A stretch of DNA of 64,000 nucleotides from Streptomyces cavernicola (GCF_029968035.1 NZ_JASCIQ010000012.1:120075-184074), one strand, 5' to 3'; positions 43,777 to 52,295 are shown, counted from the first letter of the stretch. Numbers and translations: made by a program. The notes: generated by a model from the letters alone, not told the origin.

Positions 43777-44808
43777 TCAGCCCCAGAGGGGCCGTTCCCA
43801 CCACACCGGTCCGGGCACGGCCGTCAGAAGCGCCGAGACCGCGACAACCACTGCGAGCACCAGGACCTCGACCCGTGCCGGGACGATCGCCGCGTACGGG
43901 TCGGGGGAGCGCCGCAGCCGGACCCGCGCGGCCACGGCCAGGGCGGCGATGGCGGCGACAAGGAGCAGCTTGGCGATCAGGACCCGGCCGTAGGCGGTCG
44001 TGAACACCGAGTCGAGGGGCAGTTTGCGCAGCGTCGAGCAGATGCCGGTGGCCGTGACCCCGGCGAACAGAACCGCCGCCACGCGCGCGTAGAGGCCGAG
44101 AAGCGCGGCGCCCGCGGTGGGCCGCGCGCGCCAGGCCCGCATCGTGCGCAGCACCTGCAGCAGGCCGCCCGCCCACAGCGCGGCACACGTCAGGTGGACG
44201 AGCGTGAGCGCGCTGCCGATCAGCGGGTCGTCCTCCCGGCCGAGGTCGGGGTGGGCGCGCAGCGCCTCCGCCACGATCGCCGCGGCGAGCGGCAGCGTGG
44301 CGGTGCCGGGCCTTCGCGACCGGGCGCAGAACCCGGCGGCGGCGAAGGCGTTGACCTCGACGAGTGCGAGCAGCCCGTCCGTCGTGTCGTACAGGCGGCC
44401 GGGGTGCAGCTCGGCCGGCGAGCCCGGTACGAGGTTGCCGTTGGCGACGATGAGCGCGAGCCCCACGGCGGAGGCCGCGCCGACGAACGCCGCGACGAGC
44501 GCCCAGCTGCGCGGCGTGCCGCCCGGCGCGTCCGGCACCCGCCGCGACAGCCACGCCGCCGCGGACTCCCCTACGAGCACGCACAGCGCGGCGAACATCG
44601 TGATCCGCAGCAGCGTGACGACTCCGGCGCCGGGCGGACGGGCCTCGCCGGTGCCGTCGAGGGCGAGGGAGGGGCCGAGCAGGGGGACCAGGGCGGCTGC
44701 GGTGACCAGGACGAGCACGGCGAGCGCTCGCCGTGCGGCGGGCTTTTCGGTTCCTGTACGGGTATCTGTGCCTGCGGCTGCTTCTGCGGTGGCGGATGGT
44801 CTGGACAT
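43777..44808 (-). CDS. CopD-like membrane protein
   Basis: A 343-aa protein with about eight membrane segments, resembling the CopD copper-transport domain (copper resistance D family). Typical parts: DPLIGSALTLVHLTCAALWAGGLLQVL with the conserved histidine and Trp-x-Gly-Gly, ICSTLRKLPLDSVFTTAYGRVLIAKLLLV near the C-terminus, and PGPVWWERPLWG at the end. The CopC partner is not adjacent. ATG 44808 was chosen; the frame opens at a GTG 30 bases upstream. The gene converges on the lysoplasmalogenase gene with only 14 bases between stops. Confidence 0.82.
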   Translation of the reverse strand: MSRPSATAEAAAGTDTRTGTEKPAARRALAVLVLVTAAALVPLLGPSLALDGTGEARPPGAGVVTLLRITMFAALCVLVGESAAAWLSRRVPDAPGGTPRSWALVAAFVGAASAVGLALIVANGNLVPGSPAELHPGRLYDTTDGLLALVEVNAFAAAGFCARSRRPGTATLPLAAAIVAEALRAHPDLGREDDPLIGSALTLVHLTCAALWAGGLLQVLRTMRAWRARPTAGAALLGLYARVAAVLFAGVTATGICSTLRKLPLDSVFTTAYGRVLIAKLLLVAAIAALAVAARVRLRRSPDPYAAIVPARVEVLVLAVVVAVSALLTAVPGPVWWERPLWG

Positions 44809-44885
44809 GCTCACTGACCGATCGTCACCGCAACGCACGAGCAGAGCAAGCCGATCCTTCCCGGAGCCCCCAGCAACCGACTACA

Positions 44886-45131
44886 GGGGCTCCGCCCCGG
44901 ACCCCGGCTGTCGTTCGGCTGCCGCTTCGTTGTGGCTGGTCGCGCAGTTCCCCGCGCCCCTGTTCCGGGGGCTTCGCCCCGGATCCCGGCTGTCGTTCGG
45001 CTGTCGCGCCGTGGTGGTTGGTCGCGCAGTTCCCCGCGCTCCTGTTCCGGGGGCTTCGCCCCGGATCCCGGCTGTTGTTCGGCTGCCGCTTTGTTGTGGC
45101 TGGTCGCGCAGTTCCCCGCGCCCCTATCGGG
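44886..45131 (-). repeat. 82-bp tandem repeat, three copies
   Basis: Three units (44886-44967, 44968-45049, 45050-45131) of exactly 82 bases, each with GGGGC(T)TC/CCGCCCCGG, CCCGGCTGT(C/T)GTTCGGCTG and GGTTGGTCGCGCAGTTCCCC. The last part is core 2 of the dispersed repeat. Copies differ at only a few positions each. The 646-base gap between the CopD and CoA-transferase genes holds this array, then plain sequence, then core 1; no gene was seen in it. Confidence 0.92.
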
Positions 45132-45281
45132 GCACCCATTGCCAGCCCCAGCCCACAAAGTTCAGCCCCCCCCAGCCCCGCCAAAGTTCAGTCCCAGGCA
45201 CCTGTGAGGCGGCCAAGTCCCCCAGGCGCCCGAGAAGCAGAGCCAATCCCCCAGGCGTCTGAGGGGGCGGTGGGCCCAAAA

Positions 45282-45454
45282 ATCAGCCCCTCCGGCGTTT
45301 GAGGAGCGGGGGTCCGGGGGCTGGCCCCCGAGGCGGGGTCCGGGGTGGAGCCCCGTGGTGGGGTTCAGGGGCGACAGCCCCGGGAGCGGGGGGGGCTGGG
45401 GGCGCAGCCCCCGGAGCCGTCCGCCAGGACTTTCGGGAAGGGGCGGGGAGGGGA
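45282..45454 (-). repeat. Composite dispersed 3' repeat, copy after the CoA-transferase gene
   Basis: Core 1 (45282-45330), a GGGGGC-rich middle with several GGGGCTG/CAGCCCC palindromes, and CTTTCGGGAAGGGGCGGGGA at 45430-45450 lie against the stop at 45455. With the triplicated core 2 this is the longest copy in the window. Confidence 0.82.
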
Positions 45455-46846
45455 TTAAGAACCCTCCGCCCACCGAGCCGCATCCGTCCCCCAACCCCCA
45501 CTGGCCCACCCCCAGTTGAGGGGGCCGCCCTCGTAAGACACCGGCGGCAGCGCATGCCGCAGGCGGCCGAGCGGGCTGTCGGTCTCCGTCACGTCCGCGG
45601 ACGCGTCGTACGACGTGCCGCCGCCGCCCCGACGCCCCGCCGCAGGCAACCCCAGCAGCCAGTGCGCGGTACGGGCGAGGGCCAGGCGCACGAGGCGGGC
45701 CCCGGGCGCGGAGAACCGTTCCGTGCAGGCCCGCAGAACGGCCGCAGCGAGGAGATACCCCGTGCCGTGGTCAAGCGCCTGGGCGGGCAACGCGCCAGGC
45801 CGGTCCGACGACGGCTCCCGCTCGACGTCCGCGATGCCCGTCGCCGCCTGGACCAGGCTGTCGAAGCCGCGCCGCTCCGCCCACGGCCCACTCCGGCCCC
45901 ACGCGGACAGCTGCGCGACCACCACGCCCGCGCGCCGCTCGGCCAGGGCGTCGGGCGTGAGCCCGAGCCGGTCGAGCGCGCCGGGACGGTAGCCGGTGAC
46001 CACCACGTCCGCGCCGGCGAGCAGCTCGTCGAACGTCGCACGGTCCGTCGGCCGGCCCAGGTCGAGCAGCGTCGACCGCTTGCCGAAGCCCGTGTCCGCG
46101 TGCAGGTCGGCCAGCTCGGGCAGGCCCGGCGCGTCCACGCGGAGCACGTCCGCGCCGAGCAGAGCGAGCGTACGAGTGGCGACCGGCCCGGCGAGGACCC
46201 GGGACAGGTCAAGGACCCGCAAACGCCCACCACGCGCGCGTGGTGCACGATTTCCGAGCCGCTCCCGGTGCACCAACGGCTCGGCCGCGACCACGGCGCC
46301 CTGCTCATGAGTGGCCCACTGTGCGCGCGTACGCAGTGCCACCGCGAGCCCGCCCGCGGCGTACACCCGCTCCTCGACGTCGACGGCCCGCAGCTCCGCG
46401 AGCGCCCGCTCCACGCCCTCCACCGCGTCGTCCCGCAGCCCGAGCGCAGCGAGCAACGCGCCCCTGTGATGCGGGTAGTTGGCATGCGTACGCACCCACC
46501 CGTCCGCCGTACGCCAGAACCGCGACAGCGGCGCGAACGTGCTCGGCTCCCGGCCGTCCACCCGCAGCTGCCGCTCGCTCGTGAACGCCGTCGCCACCGC
46601 CCCGTCGTCCACCCGCACGCGCGGCACCGCCCCGCCACCGTCGTCGCACCCCGACGCGTACTCCGCCGCCGCGAGCGAGCACACGGCCACACACGCGCGT
46701 GCCGCGTCAAGCACCGGCAGACGGGACGGAAGCAGCCCCGAGAAGCCCCCCTCGTACGTCACGGAGGACAGCAGAGCGGCCGGGCCTTCGAGCGCGGACC
46801 AGGCCTGGACGACGGCGGCAGGGTGCGGAGCGTCACCGGAAGACAT
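45455..46846 (-). CDS. CaiB/BaiF-type CoA-transferase, domain order permuted
   Basis: A 463-aa class III CoA-transferase. Residues about 200-340 hold what is normally the N-terminal domain: RVLDLSRVLAGPVATRTLALLGADVLRVD, KRSTLLDLGRPTDRATF, DVVVTGYRPGALDRLGL and GPWAERRGFDSLVQAATG. The part that normally follows, FWRTADGWVRTHANYPHHRGALLAALGL with the helix set after it, comes first here (about 110-190). The domains therefore appear circularly permuted or derived from a two-half ancestor. Substrate unknown. ATG 46846 was chosen over 46864. Confidence 0.85.
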   Translation of the reverse strand: MSSGDAPHPAAVVQAWSALEGPAALLSSVTYEGGFSGLLPSRLPVLDAARACVAVCSLAAAEYASGCDDGGGAVPRVRVDDGAVATAFTSERQLRVDGREPSTFAPLSRFWRTADGWVRTHANYPHHRGALLAALGLRDDAVEGVERALAELRAVDVEERVYAAGGLAVALRTRAQWATHEQGAVVAAEPLVHRERLGNRAPRARGGRLRVLDLSRVLAGPVATRTLALLGADVLRVDAPGLPELADLHADTGFGKRSTLLDLGRPTDRATFDELLAGADVVVTGYRPGALDRLGLTPDALAERRAGVVVAQLSAWGRSGPWAERRGFDSLVQAATGIADVEREPSSDRPGALPAQALDHGTGYLLAAAVLRACTERFSAPGARLVRLALARTAHWLLGLPAAGRRGGGGTSYDASADVTETDSPLGRLRHALPPVSYEGGPLNWGWASGGWGTDAARWAEGS

Positions 46847-46874
46847 GCGCCCATGACAGCACAACGCACGGAAA

Positions 46875-46901
46875 CGGGCCGCCCGTTGACCGGACGGCCC
46901 G
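46875..46901 (-). terminator. Terminator after the subtilisin gene
   Basis: An 11-bp stem (46875-46885 and 46891-46901) with one mismatch and loop TTGAC lies 17 bases past the peptidase stop at 46918 and just before the CoA-transferase start. Confidence 0.7.
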
Positions 46902-46917
46902 TACCCGAGCGGAAGGG

Positions 46918-48447
46918 TCAGTCGCGGACCGCGTCCAGGGCGTCCACGATGCCGAAGCCGTAGAAGCCGTTCAGGTTCTCGCCGCCCTCGCAGACCGCGT
47001 CGACCTTGCCGTCACCGTCGGGGTCGTACGGCTCGGTCGGGCAGCCCGGGTTGTCCGCCTGCTCCTTGAGGAGGCGCTGCAGCTCGGCCGGGCTCGCCTT
47101 CGGGTGCGTGGACTTCAGCAGCGCGGCCACACCGGCGGCGTGCGGCGACGCCATCGAGGTGCCCTGCAGCCAGCCGTACTGGTTCTCCGGCATGGTCGAC
47201 AGGATCCGCCCGTTCTTCGACGGGTTGTCCGGGATCTGGTACTTGTCGCCGCCCGGCGCCGCGACGTCGATGACGCCCTTGCCGTACGTGGAGTAGTACG
47301 ACTTGAGGCTCTTGTCGCCGGTCGCGGAGACCGTGACCACGCCCGGCAGCTGCGTCGGGAGGTCGAAGCACTCGCTCGGGTCGATGGTGCGCTCCACCGG
47401 CGTCGAGTCGTCCGGCGAGGAGTCGTCCACGATGGCGTCCGAGGCCAGGTCGTGGTTGGAGTTGCCGGCGGAGGCGAGGTTCAGGGTGCCCTTGCGCTGG
47501 GCGTACAGCTGGGCCCGGTTGACCGCGTCGACGATGCCCTTCTGGTCCGGGTCGTCCATGCAGTTGTACAGCCACGGGTCCACGTAGTAGCTGTTGTTGG
47601 TGATCTCGATGCCCTTGTCGGCGGCGAACACGAAGGCGCAGACCACGCTCTCCGGGTAGAACAGCTCGCTGACCGGGTCGGCCACCTTGATGCCCGCGAC
47701 CTTCACGCCCGGGGCCACGCCCGCGACCCCGATGCCGTTGCGCGCGGCGGCGATCTCGCCCGCCACGTGCGTGCCGTGGTAGTGGTCAGGCTTCTCCGGC
47801 CGCCAGGCGCCCGGCGAGGTGTCCGCCTTGCCGCCGACGCAGTTCGCGGACTGCGAGGCCGAGAAGTTGGGGGCCAGGTCCGGGTGGGTGTCGTCCACGC
47901 CGGTGTCGATGACGCCGACCGTCACCTTGTCGCTGCCCGGGTTGATCTTCGCGGCCTTGTCGGCGCCGATCGCCCGCAGGTCCCACTGGTCGGCTTCCAT
48001 CGGCTCGGCGTCCGCGGCCGCCGCCTTGGTGCTCGCGGCGGGGGCGTCCACATACTGCGGGGCGCCCTCCTCCGTCGTACCGGCCGCCTCCAGCGGGGCC
48101 GTACGGGTCGCGCCGGCGGACTGCACACCGCGCGCCTTGCGTATTTCCTTGCCGAAGTCCGGGTTCGCCGAGTGCACGACGATGACGCCGATGCGGTCGT
48201 ACGCGACCACGACCGTGCCGTCGGCCGCGGCTATCGCCTTCTTCACCGAGGCGATCGTGTCGGAGTCCACCTTCGTGTTCACCACGTAGGCCAACTTCGG
48301 GGCGTCCGCGGCCACTTGGGTCTGCTCGCCCTGGGGCGCGGCCGCAGACGCGGAGCCCGGCAGCAGCCCGAGCGTCGCCGTCGAGAGGGCGACGGCCAGA
48401 GAGGCCGGCGCGGCGAGGCGGCGGCGTCTGGAGCGCAGATGAGTCAT
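46918..48447 (-). CDS. Secreted S8 family serine peptidase (subtilisin-like)
   Basis: A 509-aa secreted subtilisin. The signal peptide has RSRRRR, an Ala/Leu core and ends near ASA at 33-35. Residues about 50-115 resemble an I9-type propeptide. Catalytic residues: D181 in GVIDTGVDDTHPDL, H227 in YHGTHVAGEIAA, N329 in LASAGNSNHD and S431 in GTSMASPHAAGV. Five or six cysteines suggest disulfides (for example NCVGG, NCMDD, SECFD). The C-terminal end NPGCPTEPYDPDGDGKVDAV may bind calcium. Its 5' leader holds a short ORF and a U-tract terminator, so transcription attenuation is likely. Confidence 0.94.
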   Translation of the reverse strand: MTHLRSRRRRLAAPASLAVALSTATLGLLPGSASAAAPQGEQTQVAADAPKLAYVVNTKVDSDTIASVKKAIAAADGTVVVAYDRIGVIVVHSANPDFGKEIRKARGVQSAGATRTAPLEAAGTTEEGAPQYVDAPAASTKAAAADAEPMEADQWDLRAIGADKAAKINPGSDKVTVGVIDTGVDDTHPDLAPNFSASQSANCVGGKADTSPGAWRPEKPDHYHGTHVAGEIAAARNGIGVAGVAPGVKVAGIKVADPVSELFYPESVVCAFVFAADKGIEITNNSYYVDPWLYNCMDDPDQKGIVDAVNRAQLYAQRKGTLNLASAGNSNHDLASDAIVDDSSPDDSTPVERTIDPSECFDLPTQLPGVVTVSATGDKSLKSYYSTYGKGVIDVAAPGGDKYQIPDNPSKNGRILSTMPENQYGWLQGTSMASPHAAGVAALLKSTHPKASPAELQRLLKEQADNPGCPTEPYDPDGDGKVDAVCEGGENLNGFYGFGIVDALDAVRD

Positions 48448-48471
48448 GGGGTCTCCACTTCATCCGTAAAC

Positions 48472-48501
48472 AAAAAGCCCGAACACCAGCCGTGCTCGGG
48501 C
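48472..48501 (-). terminator. U-tract terminator (attenuator) in the subtilisin leader
   Basis: On the reverse strand GCCCGAGCAC pairs with GTGTTCGGGC (48492-48501 and 48477-48486, one G-U pair, loop GGCTG) and is followed at once by TTTTTGTTT (48476-48468). It ends about 20 bases before the ATG at 48447. Such canonical intrinsic terminators with a U run are rare in this window. Confidence 0.85.
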
Positions 48502-48502
48502 G

Positions 48503-48544
48503 TCACTTGGCGCGAAGCCAAGGCCTGAACCTAGCGCCGCCCAT
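48503..48544 (-). CDS. Putative leader peptide MGGARFRPWLRAK of the subtilisin gene
   Basis: A 13-codon ORF on the reverse strand from ATG 48544 to TGA 48503-48505 encodes MGGARFRPWLRAK. Its 3' half lies inside a small hairpin (CTTGGC/GCCAAG, 48506-48522), and the terminator starts two bases after the stop codon. The layout matches transcription attenuation leaders. GTCAGGG touches the ATG without proper spacing, so initiation could be leaderless or weak. Confidence 0.5.
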   Translation of the reverse strand: MGGARFRPWLRAK

Positions 48545-48758
48545 CCCTGACCGGCAACGACTTGCCATAGAAAGATGGGGAGTTGAGGTGCAACGGGCGC
48601 GCCGCCGTGCGGTTGCGGTTGGGTGAAGCAAGCATCTAACCCCTGTTGGATCACGTGTCGATGGGCCTAGCATCGCCATCCGGCCCGCGTGACCTTCATC
48701 ACTTGCCAGCGCGAGGTCGAGCCCGCAGACCAACGCACCCGTGTCGCTAGGAGAATCC

Positions 48759-49127
48759 GTGGCCACCGATGCACCACCACCGTCGAAGGGCGGTTCACAG
48801 AACAGTCCGGCGACGCCCACGACGGAGCAGTTCGTCGAGGTGCAGAAGGGTGCGGAATTCGGCGAACTGCGCCGTTCGCACCGTTCTTTCGCCTTCCCGC
48901 TGACGATCGCGTTCATCGCCTGGTACCTGCTGTACGTGCTGCTCTCGAACTACGCGGGCGGCTTCATGGGCGCCAAGCTGTTCGGCAACATCAACGTCGC
49001 CCTCGTCTTCGGGATCCTGCAGTTCGTCAGCACGTTCGTCATCGCCTGGCTCTACTCGCGGCACGCCGCGAAGAAGCTCGACCCCAAGGCCGAGGCGATC
49101 AAGTCCCGTATGGAGGCCGGAGCATGA
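48759..49127 (+). CDS. DUF485 domain membrane protein, ActP partner
   Basis: A 122-aa DUF485 protein. The signature FGELRRSHRSFAFPLTIAFIAWYLLYVLLSNYA begins near residue 38 (parts quoted), and two membrane segments frame a loop with GGFMGAKLFGNINVAL. The basic end is RHAAKKLDPKAEAIKSRME. DUF485 genes regularly precede acetate/solute symporters of the SSS family, and here the next gene starts in ATGA overlap. The GTG at 48759 has AGGAG seven bases upstream; an earlier GTG at 48741 has none. Confidence 0.88.
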   Translation: MATDAPPPSKGGSQNSPATPTTEQFVEVQKGAEFGELRRSHRSFAFPLTIAFIAWYLLYVLLSNYAGGFMGAKLFGNINVALVFGILQFVSTFVIAWLYSRHAAKKLDPKAEAIKSRMEAGA

Positions 49128-50758
49128 GCGAGACGACGGTCCAGGCCGCCACCCTCGCGGCGTCCGCGGTCAGCGAGCACCAGCCGCTGATCATCACGCT
49201 GTTCGGCCTCTTCGTCGTGGCCACCCTCTTCATCACCGTCTGGGCCGGCCGGCAGACCAAGGACGCCGCCGACTTCTACGCCGGCGGCCGCCAGTTCACC
49301 GGCTTCCAGAACGGCCTCGCCATCTCCGGCGACTACATGTCCGCGGCCTCGTTCCTCGGCATCGCCGGCGCCATCGCGCTCTTCGGCTACGACGGCTTCC
49401 TGTACTCCATCGGCTTCCTCGTCGCCTGGCTGGTCGCGCTGCTCCTGGTCGCCGAACCGCTGCGCAACTCCGGCCGGTTCACGATGGGCGACGTCCTCGC
49501 GTACCGGATGCGGCAGCGCCCCGTCCGTACCGCCGCGGGCGCCTCCACCATCGTCGTGTCGATCTTCTACCTGCTCGCGCAGATGGCCGGCGCGGGCGTC
49601 CTCGTCGCGCTGCTGCTCGGCATCACCACCGACGCGGGCAAGATCGGCATCGTCGCCCTCGTCGGCGTCCTGATGATCGTGTACGTGACCATCGGCGGCA
49701 TGAAGGGCACCACCTGGGTGCAGATGGTCAAGGCCGTGCTGCTGATCGGCGGCACCGTCCTGATCACCTTCCTGATCCTGCTGAAGTTCGGCTTCAACAT
49801 CTCCGACCTGCTCGGCTCGGCCGCCGAGAACAGCGGCAAGGGCGCGGCGTTCCTGGAGCCCGGCCTCAAGTACGGCGTCACGCCCACCTCGAAGCTGGAC
49901 TTCATCTCCCTCGGTATCGCCCTGGTCCTGGGCACCGCGGGCCTGCCGCACATCCTGATCCGCTTCTACACGGTGCCCACCGCCAAGGCCGCCCGTAAGT
50001 CCGTGAACTGGGCCATCGGCATCATCGGCGCCTTCTACCTGATGACGATCGTCCTCGGCTTCGGCGCCGCGGCCCTGCTCAAGCCGGACGTGATCACCGC
50101 GTCCAACAAGGCGGGCAACACGGCGGCGCCGCTCGCGGCCCTGGAGATCGGCGGCGGCGGCGACTCGGCCGGCGGCGCCATCCTGCTCGCCGTGATCTCC
50201 GCCGTCGCCTTCGCCACGATCCTCGCGGTGGTGGCCGGACTGACGCTCGCGTCCTCGTCGTCCTTCGCGCACGACATCTACGCCAACGTCATCCGCAAGG
50301 GCGAGGCCACCGAGAAGGAAGAGGTCCGCGCGGCCCGCTGGGCGACGGTCGCCATCGGCATCGTCTCCATCGCGCTCGGCGCCCTGGCCCGCGACCTCAA
50401 CGTCGCAGGCCTCGTCGCCCTCGCCTTCGCGGTCGCCGCCTCGGCCAACCTGCCGACCATCCTCTACAGCCTGTTCTGGAAGCGTTTCACCACCCAGGGC
50501 GCCCTGTGGTCGATCTACGGCGGCCTCGCCTCGTCCGTGCTGCTGGTGCTGTTCTCGCCGGTCGTCTCGGGCAAGGAGACATCGATGTTCCCGGCGGTCG
50601 ACTTCCACTGGTTCCCGCTCGAGAACCCGGGGATCATCTCCATCCCGCTGGGCTTCCTGCTCGGCTGGCTCGGCACGATCCTCTCCAAGGAGGAGCCGGA
50701 CGCCGGGAAGTACGCGGAGCTCGAGGTCCGCTCCCTCACCGGCACCGGCGCCCACTGA
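49124..50758 (+). CDS. actP: Cation/acetate symporter ActP (SSS family)
   Basis: A 544-aa sodium:solute symporter with about 13 membrane segments, of the ActP branch (acetate, also short-chain carboxylates). Typical parts: DFYAGGRQFTGFQNGLAISGDYMSAASFLGIAG (residues about 47-79, parts quoted: DFYAGGRQ and SGDYMSAASFLGIAG), YRMRQRPVRTAAGASTI, GTAGLPHILIRFYTVP with the conserved HILIRF, and LTLASSSSFAHDIYANVI. DUF485 is cotranscribed. A perfect 16-bp hairpin follows. Confidence 0.92.
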   Translation: MSETTVQAATLAASAVSEHQPLIITLFGLFVVATLFITVWAGRQTKDAADFYAGGRQFTGFQNGLAISGDYMSAASFLGIAGAIALFGYDGFLYSIGFLVAWLVALLLVAEPLRNSGRFTMGDVLAYRMRQRPVRTAAGASTIVVSIFYLLAQMAGAGVLVALLLGITTDAGKIGIVALVGVLMIVYVTIGGMKGTTWVQMVKAVLLIGGTVLITFLILLKFGFNISDLLGSAAENSGKGAAFLEPGLKYGVTPTSKLDFISLGIALVLGTAGLPHILIRFYTVPTAKAARKSVNWAIGIIGAFYLMTIVLGFGAAALLKPDVITASNKAGNTAAPLAALEIGGGGDSAGGAILLAVISAVAFATILAVVAGLTLASSSSFAHDIYANVIRKGEATEKEEVRAARWATVAIGIVSIALGALARDLNVAGLVALAFAVAASANLPTILYSLFWKRFTTQGALWSIYGGLASSVLLVLFSPVVSGKETSMFPAVDFHWFPLENPGIISIPLGFLLGWLGTILSKEEPDAGKYAELEVRSLTGTGAH

Positions 50759-50780
50759 GCCGCACCGCCCGCCGCACCGC

Positions 50781-50816
50781 CGCGGCCGCGTCGTAGATCC
50801 CTACGACGCGGCCGCG
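50781..50816 (+). terminator. Terminator after actP
   Basis: A perfect 16-bp stem (50781-50796 and 50801-50816) with loop ATCC, 22 bases past the stop. Confidence 0.88.
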
Positions 50817-50904
50817 CCGCGTCTCGTGGGATCGGGCCCCCTGTTCTTGTCAGCGCCGTCGCGTAGGCTCAGGGATCACGGAACCGGAAAGGGAGGGGGT
50901 CGAC

Positions 50905-51903
50905 GTGCTCATCGACACCTACGGCAGAGTGGCCACCGACCTGCGGGTCTCGCTGACCGACAGGTGCAACCTGCGGTGTACGTACTGCATGCCCGAAGAG
51001 GGCCTGCAGTGGCTGGCCAAGCCGGACCTCCTCACGGACGACGAGATCGTCCGCCTCATCCGCATCGCCGTCACCCAGCTCGGCGTCACCGAGGTCCGCT
51101 TCACCGGCGGCGAGCCCCTGCTCCGCCCCGGACTCGTCGGCATCGTCGAGCGCTGCGCCGCCCTGGAACCGCGCCCCAAGATGTCCCTGACGACCAACGG
51201 CATCGGCCTGAAGCGCACGGCCGAAGCCCTCAAGGCCGCAGGCCTGGACCGGGTCAACGTCTCCCTGGACACCCTCAGGCCGGACGTCTTCAAGACCCTC
51301 ACCCGCCGCGACCGCCACCGCGACGTCCTGGAGGGCATGGCCGCCGCCCGCGAGGCCGGCCTCACCCCGGTCAAGGTCAACTCGGTCCTGATGCCGGGCC
51401 TCAACGACGACGAGGCCCCCGACCTCCTCGCCTGGGCCGTGGAGAACGACTACGAGCTCCGCTTCATCGAGCAGATGCCCCTCGACGCCCAGCACGGCTG
51501 GAAGCGGGACGGCATGATCACCGCCGGTGACATCCTGGAGTCGCTGCGCACACGCTTCACGCTCACCGAAGAGGGCCAGGAGGAGCGCGGCTCCGCCCCG
51601 GCCGAGCGCTGGATCGTGGACGGCGGCCCGCACACCGTCGGCGTCATCGCCTCGGTGACCCGCCCGTTCTGCGCGGCCTGCGACCGCACCCGCCTCACCG
51701 CCGACGGCCAGGTCCGCACGTGCCTCTTCGCCACCGAGGAGACCGACCTGCGCGCCGCCCTCCGCTCGGACGGCGAGGACGGCTCGGACGAGACGATCGC
51801 CCGGATCTGGAAGCAGGCCATGTGGGGCAAGAAGGCGGGCTCGGGCCTGGACGACCCGTCGTTCCTGCAGCCTTCCCGCCCCATGTCGGCGATCGGCGGC
51901 TGA
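50905..51903 (+). CDS. moaA: GTP 3',8-cyclase MoaA
   Basis: A 332-aa radical SAM enzyme that makes 3',8-cyclo-7,8-dihydro-GTP, the first step of molybdenum cofactor synthesis. The first iron-sulfur cluster motif is C21-x3-C25-x2-C28 (RCNLRCTYCMP). FTGGEPLLRPGL is the SAM-binding GGEP region. The second cluster cysteines are in PFCAACDRTRLTADGQVRTC. The C-terminal GG needed for activity is present (SAIGG). GTG at 50905 follows AAAGGGAGGGGG. It stands alone, so the remaining moa genes are elsewhere. Confidence 0.97.
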   Translation: MLIDTYGRVATDLRVSLTDRCNLRCTYCMPEEGLQWLAKPDLLTDDEIVRLIRIAVTQLGVTEVRFTGGEPLLRPGLVGIVERCAALEPRPKMSLTTNGIGLKRTAEALKAAGLDRVNVSLDTLRPDVFKTLTRRDRHRDVLEGMAAAREAGLTPVKVNSVLMPGLNDDEAPDLLAWAVENDYELRFIEQMPLDAQHGWKRDGMITAGDILESLRTRFTLTEEGQEERGSAPAERWIVDGGPHTVGVIASVTRPFCAACDRTRLTADGQVRTCLFATEETDLRAALRSDGEDGSDETIARIWKQAMWGKKAGSGLDDPSFLQPSRPMSAIGG

Positions 51904-51965
51904 CGGACTCACCGGCCGACCGGCTGACGGACTGACCAGCTGACCGGGCCGCAGGGCTTCGCCGG

Positions 51966-52229
51966 TCAGCCGTCCGCGGTCGACTCCTCCCAGTCCTCCA
52001 GGCGTACGACGTCCTTGAGGAACCCGCGCACGCCGAGGAACTTCGACAGGTGCTCGCGGTGCTCGTCACAGGCGAGCCAGGTCTTGCGCCGCTCAGGCGT
52101 GTGCAGCTTCGGGTTGTTCCACGCGAGGACCCACACCGCATCGGCACGGCAGCCCTTGGCGGAGCACTGCGGGATGGCGGGGGGGTCGGAAGGCGTACCG
52201 GGAAGGCCGGGGAGACCGGGAAGATTCAC
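51966..52229 (-). CDS. Small conserved Streptomyces protein with Cys/His motif
   Basis: An 87-aa protein with C-x4-C (QCSAKGCRADA) in the first third and WLACDEHREHLSKFLG in the second, which together could bind one zinc ion. Similar small proteins are annotated acetone carboxylase in some genomes, which looks wrong for this size; I see no support for that. The middle segment WVLAWNNPKLHTPERRKTWL is well conserved in my memory of the family. Function unknown. The gene converges on moaA. Confidence 0.78.
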   Translation of the reverse strand: MNLPGLPGLPGTPSDPPAIPQCSAKGCRADAVWVLAWNNPKLHTPERRKTWLACDEHREHLSKFLGVRGFLKDVVRLEDWEESTADG

Positions 52230-52257
52230 GCCCCAACCCTAAACAACGCAGAAAAGG

Positions 52258-52295
52258 CGACGCCGAGCAGCCACGGGGGGAGCTGCCCGGCGTCG
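52258..52295 (-). terminator. Terminator after the DUF3099 gene
   Basis: Arms 52258-52271 and 52282-52295 make 13 of 14 pairs. Read leftward it is followed by CCTTTTCTGC, a partial U tract. It lies between the DUF3099 stop at 52440 and the start of the small gene at 52229. Confidence 0.75.

Noticed and set aside
44886..45131. Possible CRISPR array or protein-coding repeat
   Set aside because: The whole 82-bp period is repeated, with no unique spacers, and no frame looks coding.
48460..48654. 64-codon leftward ORF in the subtilisin leader
   Set aside because: Its frame crosses the terminator hairpin and shows no coding signature; the 13-codon ORF in another frame fits the hairpin layout better.
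50822..50904. Molybdenum cofactor riboswitch before moaA
   Set aside because: The 80-base leader is too short and shows none of the expected stems.
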